From the NCBI GenBank assembly GCA_029959085.1, contig JARWIR010000016.1, positions 5,687,441 to 5,751,440 on the forward strand: a stretch of DNA of 64,000 nt, given 5' to 3'. Made by a program: the position numbers and the translations under genes. Of this stretch, positions 10,836-21,776 are shown piece by piece. Position 1 is the stretch's first letter; each line of letters begins with the position of its first letter. The notes under the pieces are model-generated. The model made no database searches and was not told the origin of the DNA. It saw nothing but the letters and a program-made list of their open reading frames with translations. The DNA comes from Nemophila menziesii. Lineage: Eukaryota; Streptophyta; Magnoliopsida; Boraginales; Hydrophyllaceae.

Positions 10836-13800
10836 TCAAGAGCGGTTATAGCCGAGATTAGCATCTATGAAATGGTTTATTTTGAAATATAAACCTTTCA
10901 AGGTTCCTGCGAATAGTGATTTAGGGTTATTAAGGATTTTCCCGTCATTTCTAGCTATAAGTGCTATATCTTTTATCCTCATGCCTTTGAAACCCATCCC
11001 TCCTTTATCTTTATTAATTTTCATATTGTCCTACTTAATCCAGTGGTTTCTTTTAGCATTTTTATTATTCCACCAAAATGTAGAGATAAGAGAATCAATT
11101 TTATCACATATACTTTTTGGAATTAGAAAAGCTGACATAGTATAGGATGGTATAGCTGAAATCACAGATTTAATAAGTGTTTCTTTCCCAGCTTCTAAGA
11201 GAAATATAGTATGCCATTTCTCCAGTTTTATAGAAATACTATCCAACATCCAGTTCAAGGCCTTCACCTTGTATCTGCCCCACTCAGCAGGTAGTCCAAG
11301 GTATTTACCCAGGCTAGTAAGTCCATTCATTCTTAAAATATCAAGGATACTAGTAATTTTTCAGGAGGAGTATTTTTACAAAAGACAATTCCACTCTTAT
11401 TAAGGTTAATACACTGCCCAGTGGCATGAATATATTCATTAAGGATTATACCAAATTGTTCTACATCTTCTAGGTCTGCTCTGATAAAGAACAAACTATA
11501 ATCTGCAAATAGGATGTGGCTCAATGTGGGGCACTGTTTATTCATTTGTAGCCCTCTAATTAGCTTCTTATCAATCTTATAATTAATAAGTGAGGTCAGT
11601 GATTGGGTAATTAGACAAAATAAGAAAGGGGATAAGGGATCCCCATGTCTCAGACCCTTGGAGGGTTTATTAAGGTGTACTTGGTCTCCATTCAATAGGA
11701 AACTATTGATGTCTCCTTAATTGTTCGTATTTTCGACCCTTAGGAGACATCATTTTTGGTGTTTATTTAATCAATTCGATAGACTTTTGGACTAAATATG
11801 CAATAATATGATTTTCCTCTTTTAATTCTAGCATTTTTGATTTATTAAGCTTTTGCGCGTAATATTGGTATTTTTAGTGAAGATTTTACAGGTTTTAGAT
11901 GTTAGCTAGAAGAGGAATCCGAGGAGAAAGTCAAAGATCAAGAGATAGAGTCAAGACTTGAAAAGAAATCCCGAAGATATTATTTTTAGAGCTGAAAATC
12001 CATTTTCCAGGCCATAGATTGCTGATTTCGAGATGCTCAAGCGATGATTTAGCTGTTGACCTTTGAAGAGAAATCATTCCTTATCGAGTTACGGAACTTT
12101 AGCAACTGGAATGAGGTCAATCGGAGTTGTAACGCATCGGGAAAAGCCGTTTTAGTGAAGGTGTATCAGCAGTTACGGGATTTTGGGCTTAGAAATTGGG
12201 CTTGGACATTTAATTAGTGTTTTATTATTAGGTCCAAGCCCTAATCCGTTTTTAACCTTATAAAAGGAGATTTTGACCTCAGTATTTCTCACCTCTCAAT
12301 TTATTCTTCAAATCAAAATCATCCTTAGAAGAGAGTGTCCGGAGAAGAAGCAGAAACAAGGAAAAGAAGAAGCCAAGAGCTGGAGACGGTCTTTATCTCC
12401 AATTCGCAGCCAACCCAATTCCGAAATTAGGTTTCTCTGTATTTTCTTTCTGTAAACAATATGAATTTTATTATTTTTAATTTAGTTTTTGTTTTAATTA
12501 GCATGAGCTAAACATTTATTAGTGCTTGAGAATGCTTTATGGGTGAATCCCAATTCTACTAAATGATTTGTCCTGAATTTGGGTTTCTGTTAAATTAAAT
12601 TAGATTGGGGCTTTTACTCTTTTCGATAAATTGCGAATATTTACTGTTTTTAGAGTAGCTAACTAAGAACAGGTGTTAGTATCTAGGCTATTCCACATAT
12701 GTGGCGTGTGGATCATCCTGACGGAGGGTTTAGGTACAGAACCATTTATTCAATCTAAAATAGAAGCTATTGATTCTGACGAACTTAGCTAATTTTAGGG
12801 CCTATGCGGTAATAAACTTAAACATCTAAAAGTGGATCATATTTACCCTGACGGGACTAGTGACACTCTAGGATTGCCTTATAGTCCACCCTGACGGGGG
12901 TATAAGGAATTTAGATTCCCGACCATTGTAATTGACCAATCTAACCCTTAAACAGAATAGGTTATGAAATAGAATTCGGAGGATCCCTTGCTTTCTCAAG
13001 TGCTATCTTCTCATATTTGCGTTTTACATTTATTTACTTGCGTTTAGTTATTTGATTGCATTTTCATATTAGTCTTTAAATATCTTAGGAACTATAAAAC
13101 CAAACAAACAACTCTTATAAACATTTATTTGCTTTCATAAGTGCAATTATTCATTAATTGATAAGCATTGTAGTCAACCATTCCGTCCTTGGAACGAATC
13201 TGTTTTATCAGTTATACTACTTGGGACAACCGTACACTTGCGGTTGTGGTTCGATTATTTATTGCATTTATTTAGAACACACAAAGGACCACCAACTATA
13301 TGAAACTAAAGTAACACAACCCATAATATAGTTAATCCAAGTGTAACGAAACCCCATCTTATTTAAAGATTCCTTTAAGAAGTCACACTCGACATCTTCA
13401 TAAGCTTCTCAATATGCGCCTTTATAGACATTCCATAAAAAACAGTTGTAGGGTAGAGAGTGAGCATGGATTACCGAAAACTCAACTTGCTCATCATTAA
13501 GTAAGACATTATAAGAGACAGTAGTAACACAACCCATTATCCACCTTATCCAAGTTGTACAAAAACCCGTTCTAATAAGCATATCTTGTAAAAAATCTCA
13601 CTCTATATTTTTATAGGCGTTGGCCACATCAGCTTTGATGGTCATATAATGTGTATCAATAGAAAGTGACTTACTTCATGCGCAAGTAAAATATTTTTAG
13701 ATATTTATCTACCTGGGATAAAAGCACATTGGGTTTCACTGATAATGAGATGCATTATACTTTTTAATCTTTTAACAAGGATTTTTCAAGGATTTTATAT

Positions 13801-13903
13801 ATCACATTGGAGCAACTAATAGGCCTAAAATTGGCCACTTTAGCTGGTTTTTTTACTTTGGGTATAAGGGTAATAATAGTTTTATTAATTTCATAAAGAC
13901 TAC
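10836..13903 (-). pseudogene. LINE1 ORF2 reverse transcriptase, broken
   Basis: RT motifs appear in order on the minus strand: TLIPKVKKPAKVANFRPISC (13764-13903), LLNGDQV followed by GLRHGDPLSPFLF (11600-11700), the active-site region FADYSLFF (about 11495), GKYLGLPAEWGR (about 11290) and the WW-containing thumb-side segment at 11031-11140. A solo LTR (11707-13294) lies inside the gene. Across it the frame reads ...CVTLVSYSF then LLNGDQV, so this was once one exon. The canonical (F/Y)ADD active site is FADY here: the second catalytic aspartate is replaced. The part at 13300-13660 carries two imperfect copies of the same RT segment. Confidence 0.85.
11707..13294 (+). mobile_element. Solo LTR of an Athila-related Gypsy element (family 2)
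   Basis: It begins TGATGTCTCC and ends ACCACCA, and is flanked by the 5-bp duplication ACTAT (11702-11706 and 13295-13299). It has a TATA-like word TTATAAAAGGAG near 12257 and no coding frame. The start matches the family of the solo LTRs at 13.9 and 16.8 kb, but most of the 1,588-bp body differs, so it belongs to a related family. It sits inside the RT domain of LINE1. A single LTR with a clean duplication indicates loss of the internal region by LTR-LTR recombination. Confidence 0.88.
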
Positions 13904-15429
13904 TGGTGTAGCCTAGGGTGTGATAAAATAATGTAATAAAAGATAGATAAACGATGCACAATTCACCATAGACTAGCACGGTACTGCAAGTATTACAGGA
14001 CGTATGCAAGTTTTAATGATAAGTTGAATTCGTTCTTAGGGACTTAGTGTGTTACATGAATGAGCACATAATTAAGAGTAGCAAGTAATTAATTAAAAGA
14101 CAAAAACTAAAGATGAATAATTGGGAGATGATTAATTAAACTAATTAAAAGTAAAGACAATAAATAAATACGAAGAAATATGAGATGAGAGATATAGCTT
14201 AGGTTTTGCTAGTATACACTAATCCTTCTAATTCTTTCTATCAAATTCTAGTTAATAAGGGAGATAATAGCTCTTACTTAGTCAGGATTCTAAATTCTCA
14301 TACCTTAGACCTTGAGAGCGACTAAGGGGGCTACGGCACAACCACGAGGCAGTCCAAACTTAGGGTTATCAAGCGCTACCAAGGCCCTAAGTAGTACGAT
14401 TCCTTCAATTGGTGATATGGTGATTAAAACAAACCCTAATGACTATCAAGTTAGAATTGATGTTGTCAGGACCAATATCGGACACTAGACGTTATGTGGT
14501 GTTTCAATAATTAGACACCCTTTCTGGGCGACCATCGAACTGCTATTAAGAAAGCCTAAAGTGTAATTCAAAACACATAAACAAATATATGGGTAAGTAA
14601 CTAATATCAAATTAAAACATATAATTCCTAAACAAACTTAGATAGAAAGAAAATAGAATTCATATATTATACATAATGCAAAACCCAAGCTATGGGAAAA
14701 TTAGTTCATACCTGAAGGAAATAAACTAAAAGATTGAGTAAAAGACTTCATCTTGAACTCTTCAATAACTCTAATGATAATAAACCTAAGGACTAACTAA
14801 TGGGAGACAATGATGATTTACAAGGGATATAAGGGTGTATTTATATGTGTTTAGAAGACCTAATTCGTTTTCTTGGAGTAGAATACAAGTAATGGACTCC
14901 TAGCCCAACTCAAATTCGTAACCCTAAAATATAGAAAAGGTAATAATCAGCCACGTTTTTTTTTTGGTCGTAACTGCTTCAATACTTATCCGTTTGACGT
15001 GTTCCAATAGTCGAAACTGATCGTCTGGGAAAGCTCTTTAGCTTTGCTTCAGACCATTCTTCCAAATTCCTATCCAGTATTGAGTTATAAGCCCATTTAT
15101 GGTCATGGGTGCTGGAATTTAGATTTATTTGACAACTTTATCTTTCCATATCCTAGCTTTTCCTTTCTTTTCTCCAATTTCCATGTATATCTTCTTTCCT
15201 TTATCTATTAGAATTGACTTGACATCTAATTAATCTCCATATATATCTTTAAAGCTTCACACGAAATAAATAATTAAACCCAATATGCTTTAAAAATAAT
15301 AATTCATTAAATCAAGACTAGAAATAGGAAAGTGCACTATATCATGAGAAAATCGAGTATTTAGACTTCTAAAACACTAAAAATGATGTCTCCAACTAAT
15401 ATTAAATCATCACAAATGGGGAGACATCA
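13904..15429 (-). mobile_element. Solo LTR of the Athila-like Gypsy family (family 1)
   Basis: Read on the minus strand it starts TGATGTCTCC and ends TACACCA, and is flanked by ACTAC (13899-13903 and 15430-15434). At 1,526 bp it matches in length and content the LTRs at 36.4 and 44.7 kb, including the block around 'ccttagaccttgagagcgac' and the end 'tcacaccctaggc'. It lies within the LINE1 RT/endonuclease linker and carries no gene. Confidence 0.92.
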
Positions 15430-16470
15430 ACTACTTCCATTCCATAAGAAGTCAGATATGAATCTCATAAGATCAAATTTTATCAGTTCCTAGTGTTTTT
15501 TGAAGAAGTAATCCAAGTAAACATCAGGACCTGGTGATTTATCATCACTCATGTCCCAAAGTGCGCTCTTTATTTATTCTATAGATATTGGAGCTGTAAG
15601 ATTTGTATTCATATTATCATGGACACATTTCTCAATTATATTTAAAGCAAGATCATAGTTTCCAGGTCCTTTAATACTAAAGATGTTATTAAAGTAAGTT
15701 TTAATTTCAGCTTCCATATATTTCTTTTCATAAACCCAACCAGTCAATAAACATGTAATTTTATTTCTTTTCCTTCTCATTTTGGTCATTGAATGGAAGT
15801 AGGTTGTATTTCTATCTCCCAAGGTTAACTATTTAACCCTTGATTTTAATTTCCAGTATGTTTCCTCTTGTTGCCATCTATGTTCCATTATTTTAATAAT
15901 ATCATTATATTCCTTCCAATCTATATGGGAATTAGAGTTAATCATGTTTTGAAGAGTGATATTGCCATTCTTTAATAAATCTTTTTTCTTTTTAGCATTT
16001 TGTCTAGCCCAGCTAGTAAGAGTATTAGTGAGTGAGTTGATTTTCTTACCCAATTTATGGACACCATTTCCCCTCTTAATGATCATTTCTAACTATTTCT
16101 TATAAATCAGATCAATACATTCATTATCTTCTATCCAATTTTTGCAAAATATAAATCTTTTCAGATAAGGGATTTTTTTTATATCTTTCATAATCATAGA
16201 ATGGCCAGACCCTACTGGGGAAGGATAGCAAGCCATGAATTAGGGAAAATCGCCTCCCAAGATTTATTGATACAACATCTATCTATCATTTGTTTAATCA
16301 GTTCCTCATTTTGCCTCTTATTAGACCGAAATTTGCAGCCTTTAGAAATGAGGTCTGTCATATTAAGATTTTTCATATTAAGATTTTTCAGCCACTTATT
16401 AATCCTTTTCATATTAATTTTGTTTGGGCCATTACCCCCTAATTTTTCACTAGAGTACCTATACATATTC

Positions 16471-16753
16471 TGTTAGACGACCGATTCTCCCAGGAGGAGT
16501 CATCTTAAATATTATATATGAGTATTACATGCTCAATACGCCCCCTCACGTGCAAGCTATATTCATGTCATTTTTTGCATGTCTAGTCTTTGCTACGTGG
16601 ATTTTTAAATTGGGTGACGACGGCAAGACTCGAACCCGCGACCTCTTATGGATCTAGGCCCTGATACCATGTTAGACGACCGATTCTCCCAAAAGCTTAA
16701 GCTGTGAGGAGGAGTCATCTTATATATTATATATGAGTATTACATGCTCAATA
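16471..16753 (-). mobile_element. Very small LTR retrotransposon (TRIM/SMART type), 283 bp
   Basis: Two direct repeats (16471-16538, 68 bp; 16670-16753, 84 bp, the first lacking a short internal segment) flank 131 bp of non-coding DNA. On the minus strand the repeat ends GGTCGTCTAACA and is followed at once by TGGTATCAGGGCC, a good primer-binding site for initiator-Met tRNA. A purine-rich GTGAGGGGGCG precedes the downstream repeat. The 5-bp duplication TATTC flanks the unit (16466-16470 and 16754-16758). There is no coding capacity, so mobility would depend on another element. It lies inside the LINE1 endonuclease. Confidence 0.88.
16657..16669 (-). promoter_or_regulatory. Primer-binding site of the TRIM
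   Basis: On the minus strand this reads TGGTATCAGGGCC directly after the LTR, one or two bases from the plant consensus complementary to initiator methionine tRNA. Just downstream (about 16620-16650) lies GCGGGTTCGAGTC, which resembles the B box of a tRNA gene. Confidence 0.8.
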
Positions 16754-16793
16754 TATTCATATCTCCTATTATATTCCAGGGAGATTTGGAAAG

Positions 16794-18322
16794 TGGTGTC
16801 GCCTAGGGTGTGATAAAAATATGATAAGTAAATACGGGAAACAATGCACTAAAGCACCTTAGACAAGCACAGTACTGCAAATATTACAGGACGTATGCAA
16901 GTTTTAATGATAAGAAAGTTCGTTCTCAGGGACTTAGTGTGTTACACGAATGAGCAAATAATCAGAGTAGCAATAATTAATTAAAAGACATAAAATAAAT
17001 ACGATTGATTGATTGGAGATAAGATTAACAATTAATAAAAGTAAAGACAATAAAGTAAATATGAGATGAATAAGATGAGAGAAATATAGCTTAGGTATTT
17101 GCTAGTATGCACTAAGTCTTCTAATTCTTTCTAACAATTCTAGTTAATAAGGGAGATTATAGCTCTTAGATATATAGTCAGGATTTTAAATTCCCATACC
17201 TTAGACCTTGAGAGCGACTAAGGGGGCAACATCACAACCACGAGGTGACCTTAAATAGGGTGAACCTGCGCTACTAGGGTCCTAAGTAGTCTTTCATAAC
17301 ATGGTGATAGTGATTAAAACAAACCCTAATGACTATCTAGATAGGCGTGGTGTTGTCAGGACCAATTCCTAATTCTAGACGTTATGTGGTGTTTCAATAG
17401 TTAAACACTCCTTCCGGGTGACCATCTAACTACTATTATGAAAGCCTAAAGTGATCAGGTTTAATAGGCAATAAATCAAAACACATAAACAGATATTTTG
17501 TTAAGCATCTATAATCAGATTAAAACATATAATTCCCAAAGAAACTTAGATAGAAAGAAAATAGAATTCATAGATTATACATAATGCAAAACCCAAGCTA
17601 TGGTAAAATTAGTTCATACCTGAAAGAAATAAACTAAAAGAATGATACATAAGCTTCATTTTGCTCTCTACAATGACTAACAATTAATATAAGGTTTAGA
17701 ACTGAGCAACGATGATTTACAAGAGTTATAAGGGTGTATTAATAGGTGTTTAGAAGCACTAGGTCGTTTTCTTGGAGTAGAAGAAAAGTGACTTCTAGCC
17801 CAACTCTCATTCGTAACCCTAAAATATAGAAAAGGTAAGAATCTGTTGCTGATTTGTTTTGGCCATATCTCCTTCAATACTTATCCGTTTGATGCGTTCT
17901 TTATATCGAAATCGATCATCTCGGAAAGTTCTATCCATTGGTGTAGACTGTTCATCCAAATTCCTAACCAATTTTGAGTTATGATCTCGTATTTGAACGT
18001 GTCTAGTGAATTTCATATTTACTTGGCAGCTTTATCTTTTCCTTTTTAATATTTGTTACCATTATCTCTTATTTCCATGCATATCTTCTTTCCATATCTC
18101 TAATTCTTGACTTGGCATCTAATTAATATCCATATATATCTTTAAAGCTTCACAATAATTAAACAATTAAACCCAATATGCTCCAAAAATAATAAATCAT
18201 TAAATCAAGACACAAAAGAGGAAAGTGCACTAATTCTTAAGAAAATTGGCCAAACTAACTTCTAAAACACAAAAAATGATGTCTCCAACTAAGATTAAAT
18301 CATCACAAATAGGGAGACATCA
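16794..18322 (-). mobile_element. Solo LTR of the Athila-like Gypsy family (family 1), second copy
   Basis: On the minus strand it starts TGATGTCTCC and ends CGACACCA. It is flanked by GAAAG (16789-16793 and 18323-18327). The 1,529-bp sequence closely follows the solo LTR at 13904-15429 and the LTRs of the element at 36.4-46.3 kb. It splits the LINE1 endonuclease region. Confidence 0.92.
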
Positions 18323-18703
18323 GAAAGAATCTATTACAATCTTTAATAGAATTCACAACCGCATTTTTATCTTTATATTTAGAGGAGATATAACCATAAG
18401 TGGTATAGTACTCTCTATCATTTTCATCAGAGATTTTACAGTGTATATATGAATCAGCTGATTCAAGGACTTCAATTTTTATTTTAGGATTGTTTAACCA
18501 GGCTAACCCCCCACTCAATTTTTTTGGTTCAATAATACAACTAATATCATAATTTAAACCAGCAGAAATACTTTTCACATAAGCAAAAGAATTTTTAGCT
18601 TCAATTAGGAAAATTACCTCAGGTCGATACTATAAAATAGTATCTTTTAGTGTCAGAACTGTCAGGTCGTTGCCAAGACCTTGACAGTTCCAACTCAGCT
18701 GTG

Positions 18704-20239
18704 TCATTGATTAATATGGGATTTATTTGGTTCAACCCCGCAAAACTCATTAGCCATAGAACTGTTACCATCGTTTTCCTTGCTACCTACTTCCGTATTT
18801 GTCTTACCATTCTCCTGCTCCATATGTAGAGGATTATCGAGATTGACTGTACCAATTGCTGGTGTCGATGTTGCTTTCCAAACTTTTTCATTTCTCGATT
18901 TTTCTCCTAATTCATGCTGAAATTCAATTCTCTTTATTTTATTTTCCTCCCATCTCTTTTCATTATCATACTCATTAGGAGCTTCATCCATTCCTTCATC
19001 TTCATTACTCTCATCCAATGAGACTCGATTCTTGTATGAAGTAGCATCTTCGGCTTTAGGGTTAGGATTAGGGTTTTCTTCAGTTGGGTTGAGAGAGATT
19101 TGTTTTGGTGAGTATGTTTTGTTTTAGGTAGAAGAGTAATTGTTTTGACTAAAGTCAACCATTTTACCAGCTGATAGGGCCTGGTCCACTTCCGAATTTT
19201 TAATGGACCCAAAAGAGAGAGTGAGAGGCCATTTAAAATATTTTCTTCAAGCCCAATAGCAGGAAGAGTTTTGGGCTCATGTTCATTTACAATATTATTC
19301 ATATGTTTTCTGAACATGTTATTTTCTGGTATTAATAAATTCAAAAAGCCTTGTACCTGTCCTTCTCTCTCATACACCGCCATTACCTCGTACTCCTTGT
19401 TGTGCTTTACCAGTTTTTTCTTGCTTAGCTCTGTCCTTACCGATTGTATCGATTTTTTTCCTATCTTTTTGTCTTTCTCCTAGTGCACTCAGTTTGTGAC
19501 GCACTAAGTTGATTTTTTTTTGAGTTTGTATCCATGGCCGAGAAAACGAATGCCGTCGGAGGTGTTTCAATTGGATCTTCCTCAATAGCTAGAAAGTCTC
19601 TTTCCATTCTGTGTATCCATTTTCCAAGTCCTTTTTTCAATTTCATTTTGCTATTACACTCATTTTCGGTGTGATCAAGATGACCACAAGCAAAGCAAAA
19701 TTCTCCAAGTTTTTCATATTTTACCATTCTTGTAAGACTTCTATTTTGCGAGATGTTGAAGGAATAAGTAGATACTAGCGGTTGATTCATATTCCATTCT
19801 AGTCGGACCCTGCAGTAACTTATTTCCTTGAAGGATTTAACTGATGGGAGTTGGATTTCCTTAATTTTTCCAAATCCTTCACAGCTATGATTTCAACATT
19901 TTCCTCAGAGATATAGTTTCCAGGCAATCCATGTATTTAAACCCAGAAAACTGTATTATTTTGGGATTCTAAAGCTAGATTTTTATTTTCTTTTCATTCT
20001 TGAATGAGGATATGCTTACCAGCTAGGTTCCATGGCCTTTTCATAAGAATTTTTTGACATTCTTCATCTGATTTACAATTGATTAAGCAAGAGTTAAAAC
20101 TTATAGGCTTGTTATAGATGATTTTTGCAAGTAGCTTGGGTTTTCCAATCGTGTTGTAGACAGTGTTGTGGATCGGCTTGAGTATGATTTTGCTTGATTT
20201 TAATCTCTGTCGATTGGATTTTGTTTGGTGTTGATCCAT
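18704..20239 (-). pseudogene. LINE1 ORF1, nucleic-acid-binding protein, decayed
   Basis: The ATG at 20239 opens MDQHQTKSNRQRL, and the first 80 residues have the character of the DUF4283 domain of plant LINE ORF1 proteins (for example RPWNLAGKHILIQ). A zinc knuckle CFACGHLDHTENEC (CX2CX4HX4C) lies at about 19650-19690. The frame changes at least three times (segments ending at 19994, 19461, 18934 and 18704), so no full protein can be made. The end, ...HINQ then TGA, overlaps the ORF2 ATG. In family terms ORF1 proteins coat the LINE RNA. Confidence 0.8.
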
Positions 20240-20368
20240 TTTCATTAAGAAGAGTTTGTAGTGGGTTTGTAGTAGCACATGGTGGGAGGAAAACGAGGAA
20301 AAAATAGAAAAAGGAAAGGAAAGTAGAAGGAGATGAGAAAGAAGAAGACTGACTTGGAGAAGCTTATA

Positions 20369-20710
20369 TGTTGGAATGCAGCTAATGAACTTGATAAGAA
20401 AGAGTTGGAGCAAATTATACACAAAGATAATGCAGGGACCAATATGCAATAAACTAAGAATACAAGAGAATCTTTACAGCTGGAGTTAGTTAGAAGTTTG
20501 TTAGATTGTTTAGATAGCAAATGTGTATTGTATATATAACATGTAAATGTACATAATCGATCACTTCTTCTAGCTTAATACAATACTATCTTTTCCTCTC
20601 TCTCTTGTATCTTCTTCTTCTTCTTCTTCTTCTTCTTCTTCTTCTTCTGCTAAAGCTTCTTTTATCTTCAAGCTATTTCAATGGCTTCTCTAACTTCTCA
20701 AATCTTATCA
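20369..20710 (+). repeat. 5' LTR of Copia-1
   Basis: 342 bp, TG...CA ends. It contains a TATATA word near 20530, a CT-rich stretch and (CTT)12 at 20611-20648. The same run has six units in the 3' LTR, which accounts for the 18-bp length difference. Confidence 0.95.
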
Positions 20711-20722
20711 TGGTATCAGACG
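20711..20722 (+). promoter_or_regulatory. Primer-binding site of Copia-1
   Basis: TGGTATCAGACG directly follows the 5' LTR. It fits the plant Copia consensus complementary to the 3' end of initiator methionine tRNA. Confidence 0.9.
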
Positions 20723-20774
20723 TTATCTTACTAAATTCCGCACCCTACTCTTCTTCTAAGTTTCCTCTTCACTC

Positions 20775-21776
20775 ATGGCGACTCAAATTTCCTTCACTGA
20801 AGATTTTTCGAGCCCATACTATCTTCATCCGAGCGAGAACACCGGCGTTTCTCTCGTCTCCGACGTTCTCACCGGCGATAACTATCTCTCATGGAAACGT
20901 GCTATCGAAATTGCTCTCTCCGTTAAAAATAAACTTGGATTCATTAATGGTGAGATTCCTCAACCTCCTCTAACCAATTTAGCTCTTTACACTGCGTGGA
21001 ACAGAGCAAATAATCTAGTCTTAGCTTGGTTACTTGATTCGATTTCCAAAGAAATTCGATCAAACCTTTTATATGTTAATTCTGCTCATGATCTATTCAA
21101 TGAAATCAAAACTCGATTTAACAAAAGTAATGACACTCGTGTTTATCATCTTGAAATAGCATTAAGTTCAATATCACAAAATTCTAGCTCATTTTCTGAA
21201 TATTTTGCTAAATTCAAATCATTATGGGATGAATATATACACTATAGACCCATGCCAAGCTGTTCTTGTGGACACATGAACAATTGCAGCTGTAGATTGT
21301 TTGAAACACTAATTGAAAGACAACAAAATGATTTTATAATCAAATTTCTGATTGGACTTAATGATTCTTATGCTATAGTGCGCAGCCAAATTCTCCTTAT
21401 TGATCCTTTACCTAGTGTTAACTCGGTCTTTGCTATGATCAATCAAGAAGAAAGTCAAAGAACTTTAACTAATTCATCTTCAGATTCTTCAGCTCATGCT
21501 TTCTATACTAAGAATTTACACAAATCCAATAGTTATTTTGAAAGGAAGAAAATGGTTTGTACTCATTGTGGTTACACAGGGCATACAATTGACACTTGCT
21601 TTCAGATTCATGGATATCCAGTTGGTTGGGATGGACCAAAAGGAAGGCGTTTCATCATAAACAACAACCCTAGACCACAAAATGTGAAGGCTCACTGTGT
21701 TAATGCTGAAGAATCCTCTGCTTCTGAGATCAAATCATTGAATTCTTATGATTTTTCACCTGAAGAGATAAGCTAA
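20775..21776 (+). pseudogene. Copia-1 gag
   Basis: From the ATG at 20775 the 333-codon frame has the Copia gag N-terminal signature (LTGDNYLSWKRAIEIAL, residues 35-52, DUF4219-like), a UBN2-type gag core (residues 70-215) and a zinc knuckle CTHCGYTGHTIDTC (about residues 256-269). The knuckle is followed by HGYPVGW, common in plant Copia gags. The protein would form the particle that packages the element RNA. In an intact element the frame would continue into protease; here a TAA at 21774-21776 stops it, in a context where CAA would fit. Confidence 0.88.

Larger units (their letters stand above)
15574..18707 (-). pseudogene. LINE1 ORF2 N-terminus: endonuclease domain, broken
   Basis: ORF2 starts with ATG at 18707-18705, its first bases overlapping the ORF1 stop. 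It reads MTQLSWNCQGLGN, the usual opening of plant LINE apurinic-like endonucleases, followed by EAK and SGGLAWL (about 18500). After the solo LTR the segment WNIIGD (about 16770), then the TRIM, then GGNGPNK and DRCCINKSW (16212-16466) continue the domain. The linker toward RT includes GDRNTTYFHS (15822). In-frame stops and frame changes occur between the pieces. Confidence 0.8.

Noticed and set aside
16620..16670. A tRNA gene
   Set aside because: There is a B-box-like word, but I see no A box or cloverleaf, and the segment is bounded by the TRIM primer site.
20605..20973. Leucine-rich plus-strand frame that could look like a signal peptide
   Set aside because: The leucines come from the CTT run of the LTR, and the frame overlaps the real gag in another frame.
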